This document shows positions 8,537 through 18,576 of a stretch of 64,000 nucleotides of DNA, piece after piece (positions within the stretch are counted from its first letter, which is position 1; each line of letters begins with the position of its first letter). The translations under genes and the position numbers were made by a program. The notes beneath the pieces are model-generated. The model was given only the letters and a program-made list of their open reading frames with translations. It was not told the DNA's origin and did no database searches. The DNA comes from Virgibacillus sp. NKC19-3 (GTDB taxonomy: Bacteria; Bacillota; Bacilli; Bacillales; Amphibacillaceae). The stretch covers positions 1,736,001 through 1,800,000 of the forward strand of contig NZ_JAGYHC010000001.1 in assembly GCF_019837165.1 (NCBI RefSeq), given 5' to 3'.

Positions 8537-8620
8537 ATGAAAAAATTATTGACTGCTAAATCAAACAAGGTTCTTCCTCGGCAAATAGCTATGTTAGAAC
8601 TTGTATCTTTGATAGAATAA
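8537..8620 (+). CDS. Possible 27-aa peptide overlapping a terminator
   Basis: ATG 8537, preceded by GGAAG at 8524-8528, opens 27 codons (MKKLLTAKSNKVLPRQIAML then ELVSLIE). I do not recognise it. The last third of the frame is the ascending arm and loop of the hairpin at 8595-8634, so translation would compete with termination, as in a leader peptide. The peptide is basic and amphipathic. It may be only a chance frame; support rests on the ribosome-binding site and codon choice. Confidence 0.3.
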   Translation: MKKLLTAKSNKVLPRQIAMLELVSLIE

Positions 8621-8640
8621 AGATACAAGTTCTATTTTTT
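8595..8640 (+). terminator. Strong rho-independent terminator before addB
   Basis: A perfect 16-bp stem (8595-8610 with 8619-8634) around the loop GATAGAAT is followed by TTTTTT. It separates the TVP38 gene and small frame from addBA. Confidence 0.92.
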
Positions 8641-8727
8641 AGGTTCTTTTTGTTAGTAATAGCTTTTAAAGCTTTGTAGTTGATATAAATGTGACGTAAT
8701 TAACGTTAACATGAATGGGGGATGACG

Positions 8728-11700
8728 ATGGGAATCCGATTTTTATTGGGAAGAGCTGGAACTGGAAAAAGCGGCAGGTCCCTTGATGAAATAAAAGAAA
8801 AATTGTTGGATGACCCACAAGGTCCGCCAATTTTTTATATTGTTCCGGATCAAATGACATTTCAGCAGGAATATGCCCTTTTCAACGATAGGGAGATAAA
8901 GGGAAGTATCCGCGGGCAAGTTGTTAGTTTCTCCAGGCTGGCATGGCGAGTACTCCAAGAAACTGGTGGTGGAACCAGACAATTCATTAGCTCTGTCGGT
9001 GTGCAAATGATGCTTCGGAAAATCATTGAGGAAAGACAGGGAGAATGGCGTATTTTTCAAAAAGCCATGGAGAAACATGGATTTCTACAGCAATTAGAGA
9101 ACATGATTACCGAATTCAAACGATATGAGGTTACGCCGGATACGCTCGAAACTCAAATACATCAAATAAAGCAGTATGTACATAAAGAGCCTGGGGAAGA
9201 GGCTCTAGCTGCAAAGTTAGACGATTTGGCTTATATCTATGAAAAATTGATGCAGGCGCTTGAAGGTAATTACATGGATAGTGAAGATCAATTGAAGCTA
9301 CTGGCAGCAAAGATTCAGGATGCAACATTACTGAAGGATGCTGAAATATATGTTGACGGGTTTCATCGTTTCACACCAACAGAGCTGACGGTAGTAGAAG
9401 CCTTAATGAAAAAATGTAAATCTGTCACAGTCACATTAACAGCGGATCCTCAGCATACAGAAGTATCCGAGCTGGACTTGTTTTATCAGACGACAGAAAC
9501 CTATCATATATTACGAGAAATAGCCCAAAATAATCAAATTGATATTGAAGAAACAGTTAAACTGGATCCGTCGAATGGCAGATTCAAGGATCGCCCGTAT
9601 TTAGCTCATTTGGAGCATAATTTCGACGTTAGACCTCCTGCAGTTTTTGACGGGGAAGTACCACTGCGTATTGCAGAGGCTGTTCATCCCCGAGCGGAGG
9701 TAGAGGGAGCCGCGCAGGAAATTATCCGGCTTGTTCGTGAGGAGAACTATCGATTTCAGGATATAGCTGTATTCATCAGAGAAACAGAAACCTATCATGA
9801 TTTAATTGATACGATATTTCAAGATCATGATATCCCTGTATTTATCGATGAAAAAAGAACCATGCTCAACCATGCTTTGATCGAGTTTATTCGATCCGCA
9901 TTGGATGTCGTTGAAGGTAATTGGCGTTATGATGCTATTTTTCGCTTGTTGAAGACAGGTTTTATTCCTTCCTCGGACCCCGATTTTCCCTTAACCAATG
10001 ATGCCATTGATGAACTCGAAAATTATGTGCTGGAATATGGCATTCGTTCCAGATCGAGCTGGACCGGTGAGAAGGAGTGGATTTTTCAGCGTTTCCGAGG
10101 GTTCGACCAGGCAGCACAAACCGATGCGGAAAAAGAAATACAACAACGTGTAAACAAGTACCGCTATCAAGTCACGCGAGCACTGGCTCCCTTTGATGAG
10201 CAACTTAGAAATGCTAGCACGGTACAGGAATTATGTGAGATAACCTATACATTGTTGGAAAATCTTGATGTACCAACGCGCTTGGAGCATACAAGAGAGC
10301 GATACGATGATCGAGGAGAAGTAGAAAAAGGCAGGGAACAGGAACAAGTATGGAATGCAGTGATTCAGCTATTTGATGAAATGGTTGAGCTAGCTGGTGA
10401 AGAAAAGATGACATTATCGACATTTCGAACAACTTTAGATGCTGGGTTGGAAACATTAAAATTCGCACATGTCCCACCAACGATTGATCATGTGATCGTT
10501 GGTACGATTGACCGATCAAGAATTAGCGGAATTACGTGCGCCTTTTTGCTAGGGGTTAATGACGGTGTTTGGCCCATGAAGCCGGATTCGGATGGGATGA
10601 TTAATGAACAGGAAAGAGAATTATTGGCCGGACATGGAATGCAATTAGCTAGTAGCAGCAAGCAACAATTACTGGATGACTGGTTTTACATGTATATTGC
10701 CTTTACAGCAGCCAAAGATCGAATTTGGGTTAGCTATCCACTGAGTGATGAAGAGGGTAAATCGAAAATGCCATCACAGCTGATCAAACGAATGGAAGAC
10801 TTATTTCCGGCAAGACGTGATCATATTTTACTGCAAGATCCGGATGAATTGATAGAAGCAGATCGTTTTATTACTACCCCGTTAAAAACAAGGTCAGCAT
10901 TAACAGCTCAATTAGCACGCGGGCGAAAAGGGTACCCGATCCATTCGATTTGGTGGCATGTACTGAATTGGTATATCGATCATTATCCGAAATACGGCAT
11001 GACTCACACGATTTTACAGAGCTTATATTATCAAAATAAACCTATAAATCTAGCTTCTGAGACGGTAGAAAAATTATACCCTCAACAGGTAAAAGCAAGC
11101 GTATCTCGATTGGAATCCTATTATCGATGTTCGTTCCAGCATTTTGCAAAATATAGTTTAAATTTGGATGAACGAAAAACATATAAATTGGATGCTCCTG
11201 ACATCGGACAGCTTTTCCACGAAGCTCTAAAAACAATTACAGAATGGATACAAGCCGATGGGAGAGAGTTTGCGCAACTATCGAAGCATGAAACAGATGA
11301 TTATGCACAAAAAGCGGTGATCCATTTGGCGCCTATCCTGCAGCATCAAATATTACACAGTTCGAATCGTTATCAATATATACAAAAGAAATTACAGGAT
11401 GTTATTGCAAGAGCAGCTTTTGTATTAAGCGAACAAGCAAGAAGAAGTGATTTTTCACCTGTAGGATTGGAAGTTGGATTTGGAAAGGGTCAAACACTTC
11501 CACCGCTTACACTTGATTTGGAAAATGGGTATGAACTTATGCTCCGTGGGCGAATTGACCGTGTGGATAAAGCAGTAAATGAAGAAGCATTATTCCTTCG
11601 CATTATTGATTACAAATCGAGTGCTAAGGGCTTAAATCTTCTAGAGGTTTATTATGGGCTCGCGTTGCAAATGTTGGCGTATCTGGATGTTGTACTATCG

Positions 11701-12216
11701 AGTTCCGAGCAGTGGCTGGGTTCCAGGGCCACACCAGCAGGAGTGCTTTATTTCCATGTGCATAATCCGATGATTTCCAAAAATGAAAAGGTGAACGATG
11801 AAGCCATTGAACAGGAAATTTTTAGAAAGTATAAAATGCAGGGCATGCTTTTGTCAGATGAAGAAATGATCAGGCAGATGGATACATCACTGGAATCAGG
11901 CTCAAGTCAAATTATTCCGGCTGGCGTCAAAAAGAATGGTGGTTTTTACAGCTATTCGAAAGTAGCGGATAAGGATACTTTTACGCGTTTGCAGAACCAT
12001 ATTCATCAATTAATGATGCAAGCAGGTATTGATATGACAGAAGGCGGCGTTCATTTAAATCCATATCAGCATAAACAGGAAATTGCTTGTACGTATTGCC
12101 CGTTTCATTCACTTTGCCAATTCGATCCAATCTTAGAAACAAATAATTACCGAAAACTGACAGATATGAAAGATGAGGATATTTTAGACAGACTCCGTAA
12201 AGGGGAGGGAAAATAA
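8728..12216 (+). CDS. addB: AddB subunit of the AddAB helicase-nuclease
   Basis: AddB pairs with AddA to resect double-strand breaks and recognise Chi (the RecBCD counterpart of Firmicutes). The 1162-aa product has Walker A GRAGTGKS at residues 8-15, an inactivated-helicase body, and a C-terminal RecB-like nuclease region with IDYKSS. Four cysteines at 801, 1121, 1124 and 1130 (YYRCSF and CTYCPFHSLC) match the iron-sulfur-cluster residues described for B. subtilis AddB, at the same numbering. I chose ATG 8728, six bases after GGGGG, over ATG 8722, which touches the ribosome-binding site. The stop overlaps the addA start by one base (TAATG), so translation is coupled. Confidence 0.96.
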   Translation: MGIRFLLGRAGTGKSGRSLDEIKEKLLDDPQGPPIFYIVPDQMTFQQEYALFNDREIKGSIRGQVVSFSRLAWRVLQETGGGTRQFISSVGVQMMLRKIIEERQGEWRIFQKAMEKHGFLQQLENMITEFKRYEVTPDTLETQIHQIKQYVHKEPGEEALAAKLDDLAYIYEKLMQALEGNYMDSEDQLKLLAAKIQDATLLKDAEIYVDGFHRFTPTELTVVEALMKKCKSVTVTLTADPQHTEVSELDLFYQTTETYHILREIAQNNQIDIEETVKLDPSNGRFKDRPYLAHLEHNFDVRPPAVFDGEVPLRIAEAVHPRAEVEGAAQEIIRLVREENYRFQDIAVFIRETETYHDLIDTIFQDHDIPVFIDEKRTMLNHALIEFIRSALDVVEGNWRYDAIFRLLKTGFIPSSDPDFPLTNDAIDELENYVLEYGIRSRSSWTGEKEWIFQRFRGFDQAAQTDAEKEIQQRVNKYRYQVTRALAPFDEQLRNASTVQELCEITYTLLENLDVPTRLEHTRERYDDRGEVEKGREQEQVWNAVIQLFDEMVELAGEEKMTLSTFRTTLDAGLETLKFAHVPPTIDHVIVGTIDRSRISGITCAFLLGVNDGVWPMKPDSDGMINEQERELLAGHGMQLASSSKQQLLDDWFYMYIAFTAAKDRIWVSYPLSDEEGKSKMPSQLIKRMEDLFPARRDHILLQDPDELIEADRFITTPLKTRSALTAQLARGRKGYPIHSIWWHVLNWYIDHYPKYGMTHTILQSLYYQNKPINLASETVEKLYPQQVKASVSRLESYYRCSFQHFAKYSLNLDERKTYKLDAPDIGQLFHEALKTITEWIQADGREFAQLSKHETDDYAQKAVIHLAPILQHQILHSSNRYQYIQKKLQDVIARAAFVLSEQARRSDFSPVGLEVGFGKGQTLPPLTLDLENGYELMLRGRIDRVDKAVNEEALFLRIIDYKSSAKGLNLLEVYYGLALQMLAYLDVVLSSSEQWLGSRATPAGVLYFHVHNPMISKNEKVNDEAIEQEIFRKYKMQGMLLSDEEMIRQMDTSLESGSSQIIPAGVKKNGGFYSYSKVADKDTFTRLQNHIHQLMMQAGIDMTEGGVHLNPYQHKQEIACTYCPFHSLCQFDPILETNNYRKLTDMKDEDILDRLRKGEGK

Positions 12217-15200
12217 TGGCCGCGTGGACAAAGGAACAAGAGGAAGCTATTTATACGGACGGCAGTGATGTGCTTGTAGCAGCGGCTGCCGGTTCTGGGA
12301 AAACAGCTGTATTAGTAGAGCGGATTATCCAAAAGCTGTTAAAAAAAGATAATCCGACTGATATCGATTCCCTGCTTGTTGTTACATTTACCAATGCTGC
12401 GGCACAAGAAATGCAGAGTCGCGTCGGATTGGCTCTTGAAGCAGCATTAGCAAAAGACCCAACATCTAATCACTTGAAAAAACAGCTATCGTTATTGCAA
12501 AAAGCTTCCATATCTACATTACATTCTTTCTGCTTGGACGTTGTTAAACAACATGCGTATTTGCTTGATATTGATCCGGCTTTTCGTATCGCAAATGATA
12601 TGGAAACTGACCTGATCAAACAAGAAGTAATTGATGATTTATTTGAGGAATGGTATGGAGAAGAAGAGGAAGGGCTGGAAAATTTTTTCCCTGTTGTTGA
12701 TCGTTTTTCAAGTGATCGTAGTGATGTGGAGGTAGAAGATTTAATTCTAAAATTATATCATTTTGCCATACAGAATCCATGGCCGGATCATTGGCTGGAT
12801 CATCTAGCAGATGTGTATGAGATTCCTCAGGATTTTCGAGAATCTGAGTTACATTGGTTGACTATTATGAAACGTGAGATAAGCAGTCAATTTACTGCAA
12901 TCGAGGAAGAAATGAATCAAGCCCTTGCATTAACGAAAGAAAGTGACGGACCTTATCCGTATGCAGATGCGATAGAATCTGATTTATCCAGCTTGCAAGA
13001 AGCGTTAGCCTCGCTCGAGTCTTGGGATGATTTACAAACTTTTATGGCACATCATTCGTTTGCAAAATTATCATCCAAACGAACGGATTGTGATGAAGCA
13101 AAGAAAGATAGCGTACAAACCCTGAGGAAAAGCTACAAAAAGCGTTGGAATGACATGCGGGATAAATGGTTCAGTCGCAATTTGGTGAGTCATATTGAAG
13201 ATATGCGCGAGCTTGCGCCTATTATTCGGAAATTAACCGACTTAGTGAAACAATTTAAAGCACGTTTTACAGAACAAAAACGGGAAAAAGCGATTGTTGA
13301 CTTTTCCGACTTGGAACATTTCTGTCTTGAGCTTCTTGTTGATAATTCATCAACGTTTGATAAACCTGTTCCGTCCCGAGTTGCTCATACATTGAAGGAG
13401 CAATTTAGTGAATTATTAGTAGATGAATATCAGGATACGAATCTGGTTCAGGAGACTATATTGACATTAATTAGTGATCAAATGGGTCCAGGAAACCGGT
13501 TCATGGTAGGTGACGTGAAGCAAAGTATTTACCGATTTCGACATGCGGAACCGTCGCTTTTTATACAAAAATATAAACAATTTGCACGACAAGATCATGT
13601 GGCTAAGCGTATTGACTTAGCTAGTAACTTCAGGAGCAGGGAGTATGTTTTAAACGGAACGAATTACATTTTCCGCCAGATTCTTGATGAAGAATTAGGG
13701 GAGATACGTTATGATGCAGATGCAGAACTGATTTATGCGAACCAGATGTACGATACATTAACGAACACAGAGGCAACCCCTGAGCTTCTTATTATTGACA
13801 GGGAAGCGGGGGATGACGACCCGCAGGAAGAGGAGGATTATCAAGATTTAGAGAAAGCACAACTAGAAGCAAGAGCTTATTCGGAGAAAATAAAATCCTG
13901 GATTGGCCAGAAAGATAACAAACCGCTCCAAGTTGTTGATAAAGAAACACAGGTTAAGCGTGATATGCAGTATCGTGACGTCGTTATTTTAATGCGTTCA
14001 ATGACATGGGCACCAACCATTGTCGATGAATTAAAAAAGCAGGGTATTCCTGTATATGCTGAGCTTTCTACAGGTTACTTCGAAGCCATTGAAGTCAAAA
14101 TTATGATTAGTTTACTGAAAGTTATTGATAACCCGAGACAGGATATTCCGTTAGCTTCCGTTCTTCGCTCGCCCATGGTTGGATTGAATGAAGAGGACTT
14201 AGCAACCATTCGACTTGCAGATAAAAACCATGCTTTTTACGATGCGGTGCAGAAGTTTAAGAGACAGAACACCGGCAGGCTGGCTGAAAAGATGGAACAG
14301 TTCCTTTCCCTTTTGGAGGAATTTCGCTTAGCAGCTAGACAAGGAGCTTTATCAGCGTTGATTTGGGATATTTATCGTGAGACAGGGTACTATGATTTTG
14401 TCGGTGGTATGCCAGGAGGACGTCAACGTCAGGCGAATTTGCGTGCACTATACGACCGGGCGAGAGGTTATGAAACAACTTCATTTAGAGGATTATTCCG
14501 CTTCCTGCGTTTTATTGAGCGAATGGAAGAGCGCGGAGATGATCTTGGTTCTGCAAGGGCGCTTAGTGAGCAAGAAGATGTCGTTCGAATTATGACGATT
14601 CATAAAAGTAAAGGACTCGAATTTCCGGTAGTCATCCTTGGAGCAATGGATAAGCAGTTTAATTTACAGGATCTAAGGCAGAAATATTTATTGCATAAAG
14701 ATTTGGGCTTTGCAAGTAAATACATTGATCCCGTCAAACGCATTACGTATCCAACCCTATTTTACCATGCCGTACAGAACGAAAAATTACGCGAATTGTT
14801 GGCAGAGGAAATGCGAGTTTTATATGTGGCATTAACGCGCGCAAAAGAAAAATTAATAATGATCGGAAACGTTGCTTCATTTGAGAAAAAGCAACAAAAA
14901 TGGCAAAAAATGAACAATCATGCAAATTGGGTGTTACCTGCACATTTCCGAAAAGAGTCTAAGACTTATTTGGACTGGGTCGGACCCGCCTTAATCCGGC
15001 ATCAGGCAAATAGTGCGCTACGAACGGAAGACATTAGTGACGTGGTTCTGGATGATATACAAATGGATCCTTCCGACTGGGATGTTTCTATCATCCATGG
15101 CAGCTCGTTAGCTAATTTAGAAGAAACTGCAAGCGAGACAGAATTACAGTTGAAGGAAAATATTGTGAATTGGCAACCTGTGGAAGTTTATAATGGTTCG

Positions 15201-15938
15201 CTTGATAAGAAAGTTGATGAACGTCTGTCTTTCCACTATCCTTTTGAAGAAGCTGCCAGATCCCGAGCAAAGCAGACTGTAACAGAAATTAAGCGCCAAC
15301 GCGAGATCAAGGATGAATATAGCGGGGATCAACTTGTTCAGGGCCCTCAGGCGCCAATTGTGAAACGGCCAACTTTCATGCAAAAGGAAAAAACTATTAC
15401 TTCGGCAGAAAAAGGTACGGCAATGCATACCGTGATGCAGCATCTGCCAATGACGAAGCCACTATCCCGTGTTGAAATTGAAGAGAAAGTGGAAGCAATG
15501 GTGGAGAGTGAGCTACTGACGAAACAGGAAGCAGAAATAATTGATTTAGCTGCGATTGAGCAATTTTTCACAACAAGAATTGCTAAGCTAATGATGGAAT
15601 CTTCTTCTATTTTACGTGAAATACCATTCAGTCTTACATTGCCAGCTAGAGAAGTATATGCGGCGTGGACAAGTGAAACAGATGAAAATGTCCTCATTCA
15701 AGGTGTAATCGATTGCCTCATACCAAGTGAAGCTGGTTGGATTTTAATTGATTATAAGACAGATGCCATTGTAGAAGCGGAATTTTCCGTCGATAAAGTA
15801 AAAGAAAAGCTAGTGAAAAAATATGAAACACAAATGAATCTGTACCGACATGCCATTGAGGAGATATGGAAACAGCCTGTAAAAGAAGCCTATCTTTATT
15901 TCTTTTCCAGAAATTTAGCGTTGCATGTGCCTAATTAA
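12216..15938 (+). CDS. addA: AddA helicase-nuclease subunit
   Basis: AddA is the UvrD-like 3'-5' helicase and nuclease of the AddAB complex. The 1240-aa length is normal. Motif I is AAGSGKT at residues 24-30; VDEYQDTN is motif II, GDVKQSIYRFRHAEP follows, RIMTIHKSKGLEFPVV and VLYVALTRAKEKL are motifs V-VI, and the RecB-family nuclease motif IDYKTD lies near residue 1177. The start ATG 12216 overlaps the addB stop. The sbcDC genes that follow addA in B. subtilis are absent; instead a terminator and the ba3 oxidase operon follow. The gene is intact. Confidence 0.97.
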   Translation: MAAWTKEQEEAIYTDGSDVLVAAAAGSGKTAVLVERIIQKLLKKDNPTDIDSLLVVTFTNAAAQEMQSRVGLALEAALAKDPTSNHLKKQLSLLQKASISTLHSFCLDVVKQHAYLLDIDPAFRIANDMETDLIKQEVIDDLFEEWYGEEEEGLENFFPVVDRFSSDRSDVEVEDLILKLYHFAIQNPWPDHWLDHLADVYEIPQDFRESELHWLTIMKREISSQFTAIEEEMNQALALTKESDGPYPYADAIESDLSSLQEALASLESWDDLQTFMAHHSFAKLSSKRTDCDEAKKDSVQTLRKSYKKRWNDMRDKWFSRNLVSHIEDMRELAPIIRKLTDLVKQFKARFTEQKREKAIVDFSDLEHFCLELLVDNSSTFDKPVPSRVAHTLKEQFSELLVDEYQDTNLVQETILTLISDQMGPGNRFMVGDVKQSIYRFRHAEPSLFIQKYKQFARQDHVAKRIDLASNFRSREYVLNGTNYIFRQILDEELGEIRYDADAELIYANQMYDTLTNTEATPELLIIDREAGDDDPQEEEDYQDLEKAQLEARAYSEKIKSWIGQKDNKPLQVVDKETQVKRDMQYRDVVILMRSMTWAPTIVDELKKQGIPVYAELSTGYFEAIEVKIMISLLKVIDNPRQDIPLASVLRSPMVGLNEEDLATIRLADKNHAFYDAVQKFKRQNTGRLAEKMEQFLSLLEEFRLAARQGALSALIWDIYRETGYYDFVGGMPGGRQRQANLRALYDRARGYETTSFRGLFRFLRFIERMEERGDDLGSARALSEQEDVVRIMTIHKSKGLEFPVVILGAMDKQFNLQDLRQKYLLHKDLGFASKYIDPVKRITYPTLFYHAVQNEKLRELLAEEMRVLYVALTRAKEKLIMIGNVASFEKKQQKWQKMNNHANWVLPAHFRKESKTYLDWVGPALIRHQANSALRTEDISDVVLDDIQMDPSDWDVSIIHGSSLANLEETASETELQLKENIVNWQPVEVYNGSLDKKVDERLSFHYPFEEAARSRAKQTVTEIKRQREIKDEYSGDQLVQGPQAPIVKRPTFMQKEKTITSAEKGTAMHTVMQHLPMTKPLSRVEIEEKVEAMVESELLTKQEAEIIDLAAIEQFFTTRIAKLMMESSSILREIPFSLTLPAREVYAAWTSETDENVLIQGVIDCLIPSEAGWILIDYKTDAIVEAEFSVDKVKEKLVKKYETQMNLYRHAIEEIWKQPVKEAYLYFFSRNLALHVPN

Positions 15939-15954
15939 GTCAATATATATTTAT

Positions 15955-15996
15955 AAGATCAGCTTTCTAATCAAGAGAGAGCGGATCTTTTTTTTA
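15955..15996 (+). terminator. Rho-independent terminator after addA
   Basis: A 14-position stem with one mismatch (15955-15968 with 15976-15989) around AATCAAG is followed by an 8-base T-run. Confidence 0.88.
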
Positions 15997-16157
15997 TTCA
16001 TTTTATTCGTCGATGTTCGTTTGTTCATCATTTGTTCACATGTGATAAGCAAGCGATTGTGATGAAATAGGAATTCCAATACTAAGTTTGTGAGTGTTGA
16101 TAAGGTGTAAAACAGAGTAATTGCTTTAAAAACAATGTTATCTAAATCACAGATTAA

Positions 16158-16207
16158 TGTGATTTAGATCACAACACAAAGCTTCGTTTCAACCTACAAT
16201 ATGAAGT
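16158..16207 (+). promoter_or_regulatory. FNR/CRP site and promoter of the ba3 oxidase operon
   Basis: TGTGATTTAGATCACA at 16158-16173 is a full match to the Bacillus Fnr consensus TGTGAnnTAnnTCACA. TACAAT at 16195-16200 fits a -10 element, which puts the transcription start near 16207 and the site centre at -41.5, the class II activator position. No good -35 box is seen, as expected for an activator-dependent promoter. The gap 15939-16235 holds this site and the addA terminator only. Confidence 0.8.
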
Positions 16208-16235
16208 AAGTTAACAGTAAGGAGGGGGATTTCAG

Positions 16236-16397
16236 ATGGAAGCACCAAAAGATATGATCCCAAAGGATGCACAAGAGCAGGGAAAAGATGATGTGAAGTC
16301 GCTAAAGGGAACTTTATTCTCTTCCATCGTATTTGTTGGAGGTGGAATCACATTATTTATTGTCTTATTGTTTGTGATTTACATGATTCGAATATAA
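16236..16397 (+). CDS. Cytochrome c oxidase subunit 2A-like small protein
   Basis: This 53-aa frame begins MEAPKDMIPKDAQEQGKDD, then crosses the membrane once (SSIVFVGGGITLFIVLLFVIYMI). That layout (short polar N-terminus, one TM helix near the C-terminus, first gene before subunits II and I) is that of subunit IIa of ba3-type oxidases. AAGGAGGGGG lies 8 bases before the ATG, one of the strongest ribosome-binding sites in the window. The subunit II start follows 13 bases after its stop. The family call rests on context and topology as well as sequence. Confidence 0.8.
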   Translation: MEAPKDMIPKDAQEQGKDDVKSLKGTLFSSIVFVGGGITLFIVLLFVIYMIRI

Positions 16398-16410
16398 GGG
16401 AGGTTATCAT

Positions 16411-16878
16411 TTGAAACTACATCGCTATGAAGAAATATGGCTTATTTTGGGTGTTGGAATTCTCGTTCTTTCGATGGTTATAACCGGTTACCAAACATTT
16501 GCACAAGGAATGGGACCACCTAGTGATACAGCACAGATTGATCCGCAGAAGGTGAATGAAACAGCACCTTTTGATAATCCTGGTGTATTTGAAGTAGGGG
16601 AGAATGAATACGAAGTTGTTATGACACTGCAAGCATTTGGATTTACGCCAAATGAAATTGAAGTACCTGCAGGAGCTGAAGTCACGTTTATAATGACGAC
16701 AGAAGATGTGATACATGGCTTTCAAATCGCTGGAACGAATGTTAACGCGATGGTCGTTCCCGGGCGTATTCAAACAATAACAGAAACATTTGATGAACCT
16801 GGTGAATACTTGATTTTGTGTAATGAATACTGTGGGGCCGGGCACCAAATGATGAGTGCAACGATTACAGTTCATTAA
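16411..16878 (+). CDS. ba3-type cytochrome c oxidase subunit II (CuA)
   Basis: This 155-aa, short subunit II carries one N-terminal TM helix (WLILGVGILVLSMVITGYQTF) and a cupredoxin domain outside the membrane. The CuA ligands are visible: His near 102 (VIHGFQIAGTNVN), Cys 137 and Cys 141 in CNEYCGAGHQMM, His 145, and Met at 148/149. It accepts electrons from cytochrome c and passes them to subunit I. One TM helix instead of two marks the B-type (ba3) family. The start is TTG 16411 after GGGAGG. The Sco homolog downstream is the expected CuA assembly factor. Confidence 0.93.
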   Translation: MKLHRYEEIWLILGVGILVLSMVITGYQTFAQGMGPPSDTAQIDPQKVNETAPFDNPGVFEVGENEYEVVMTLQAFGFTPNEIEVPAGAEVTFIMTTEDVIHGFQIAGTNVNAMVVPGRIQTITETFDEPGEYLILCNEYCGAGHQMMSATITVH

Positions 16879-16893
16879 AGAAGGGAGGAAAAT

Positions 16894-18576
16894 ATGTTGG
16901 AAATGGCAGCAAAAGAAACATTTAAAGAAAAAACAAATAAAGCATTGGGTGTGAATCCGGATGACGCACGCCTTACATTAACTTATTTTTCACTAGCATT
17001 TATTGTATTGTTTATCGGAGGAACGTTAGGACTTTTGCAAGGACTTAATCGTGCAGGATTGTTGGAATTGCCTGCTTGGTTTAATTATTATCAGGTATTG
17101 ACAGCACATGGGATCCTCTTAATCCTTATATTCACTGCATTATTTATGGTTGGCTATTTCTATGCAGCTATGTCCCATACGCTTGGTGGTCTTATTTCTA
17201 AGGTTCGCAAAATGGGATGGATCGCGCTAGGGTTGATGTTAATAGGAACTGTATTGGTTGTTACAACTGTTGTCATGGATAAAGCGACAGTACTGTACAC
17301 TTTTTATCCACCAATGCAAGCATCCCCCTGGTTTTATATCGGTTTAGTATTTATCGTATTCGGTGTTTGGACAGCTACACTTGGTGTATTCACAAATGCA
17401 GCGAGCTGGAAGAAGCGAAATAAGGGTAAGCATTTGCCTTTACTGTCTTTCTTTGCAGTAGGCGCATTCCTTCTCCTGCTCTTTGGATCTATTGGCGTTA
17501 CGATTGAAGTTTTAACACTTATCCCATGGGCTTTTGGCTGGACAGAGACGGTTAATGTGATGCTTAGCCGGACTTTGTTCTGGAGTTTTGGACACACTTT
17601 GGTAAACGTTTGGTATTTCACCACAATTTCAGCATGGTATGTTATTGTACCAAGGCTCATCGGCGGAAGATTATTTAGTGATACATTGGCTCGGGTTGTT
17701 GTCATTTTATTGGTTATTTTAAACGTACCTGGTGGATTTCATCATCAGATCGTTGACCCTGGATTTACAGAAGGATTGAAATTCATGCATGTGTTTATGA
17801 GTCTATCCATTGCGTTTCCATCTTTAATGACAGCATTTGCGATGTTCGCTGTATTTGAACGTACCGGCAGGAAAAAAGGTGCAAAAGGTTTGCTGGGCTG
17901 GGTTAAGAAGTTACCATGGGGTGATGTTCGTTTCCTTGCACCAATGATTGCAATGATTGCTTTTATTCCAGCTGGAGCAGGTGGAATTGCCCAGACGAAT
18001 AATCAATTAAATCAAGTTGTTCATAATTCCCTTTGGATAACCGGTCACTTTCATTTAACAGTTGGTACAACAGTAGTATTGACTTTCTTTGGAATTATGT
18101 ATTGGTTAATACCACATTTAACGAAACGTGAACTTACACCTAAAATAAATAAACTGGGTATTATTCAAACGATTACGTGGACGGTGGGTATGCTATTTAT
18201 GGCTGGAGCAATGCACTGGGTAGGGCTCTTAGGTTCTCCGCGCAGAACGTCTTACACCACTTACGGGGATAATGCAACAGCACTTGATTGGGACCCATAC
18301 CTGTTCTTCCTGGCGATTGGTGGGACGCTTTTGTTTATAGGCGTTATTCTCATGGTCTATATTGTTTTCCATCTCATGTTTAAAGCTCCCAAGGGAAATA
18401 CAGTGTTTCCTATTGCCCAACCGGAAGATGATGCATCCACACCGCCAAAATGGACGGAACGCTGGGGACTTTGGGTTGTGTTAGCAATAGCAGTTATCTC
18501 GATGGGTTATCTCGTACCAATTGTTGATCTGGTCGTTAATGCACCTCCAGGGTCACCACCATTTCAAACATGGTAA
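16894..18576 (+). CDS. ba3-type cytochrome c oxidase subunit I
   Basis: This 560-aa polytopic protein is the catalytic heme-copper subunit reducing O2 to water. Low-spin heme ligand His lies in VLTAHGILLILIF; CuB-site histidines are in FGHTLVNVWYF and HHQIVDPG; and the high-spin and low-spin heme His pair is in GHFHLTVGTTV. About 13 hydrophobic helices are present. The conserved Glu of A-type oxidases after the GH motif is absent, as in B-type enzymes, which usually have high oxygen affinity. ATG 16894 follows GAAGGGAGG. It is the third gene of an operon with subunits 2A and II under an FNR-type site, which suggests use at low oxygen. Confidence 0.94.
   Translation: MLEMAAKETFKEKTNKALGVNPDDARLTLTYFSLAFIVLFIGGTLGLLQGLNRAGLLELPAWFNYYQVLTAHGILLILIFTALFMVGYFYAAMSHTLGGLISKVRKMGWIALGLMLIGTVLVVTTVVMDKATVLYTFYPPMQASPWFYIGLVFIVFGVWTATLGVFTNAASWKKRNKGKHLPLLSFFAVGAFLLLLFGSIGVTIEVLTLIPWAFGWTETVNVMLSRTLFWSFGHTLVNVWYFTTISAWYVIVPRLIGGRLFSDTLARVVVILLVILNVPGGFHHQIVDPGFTEGLKFMHVFMSLSIAFPSLMTAFAMFAVFERTGRKKGAKGLLGWVKKLPWGDVRFLAPMIAMIAFIPAGAGGIAQTNNQLNQVVHNSLWITGHFHLTVGTTVVLTFFGIMYWLIPHLTKRELTPKINKLGIIQTITWTVGMLFMAGAMHWVGLLGSPRRTSYTTYGDNATALDWDPYLFFLAIGGTLLFIGVILMVYIVFHLMFKAPKGNTVFPIAQPEDDASTPPKWTERWGLWVVLAIAVISMGYLVPIVDLVVNAPPGSPPFQTW

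Noticed and set aside
16417-16875. 152-codon minus-strand frame opposite oxidase subunit II
   Set aside because: It is a mirror of the CuA subunit gene, whose ligands and ribosome-binding site are clear; the antisense product has random composition.
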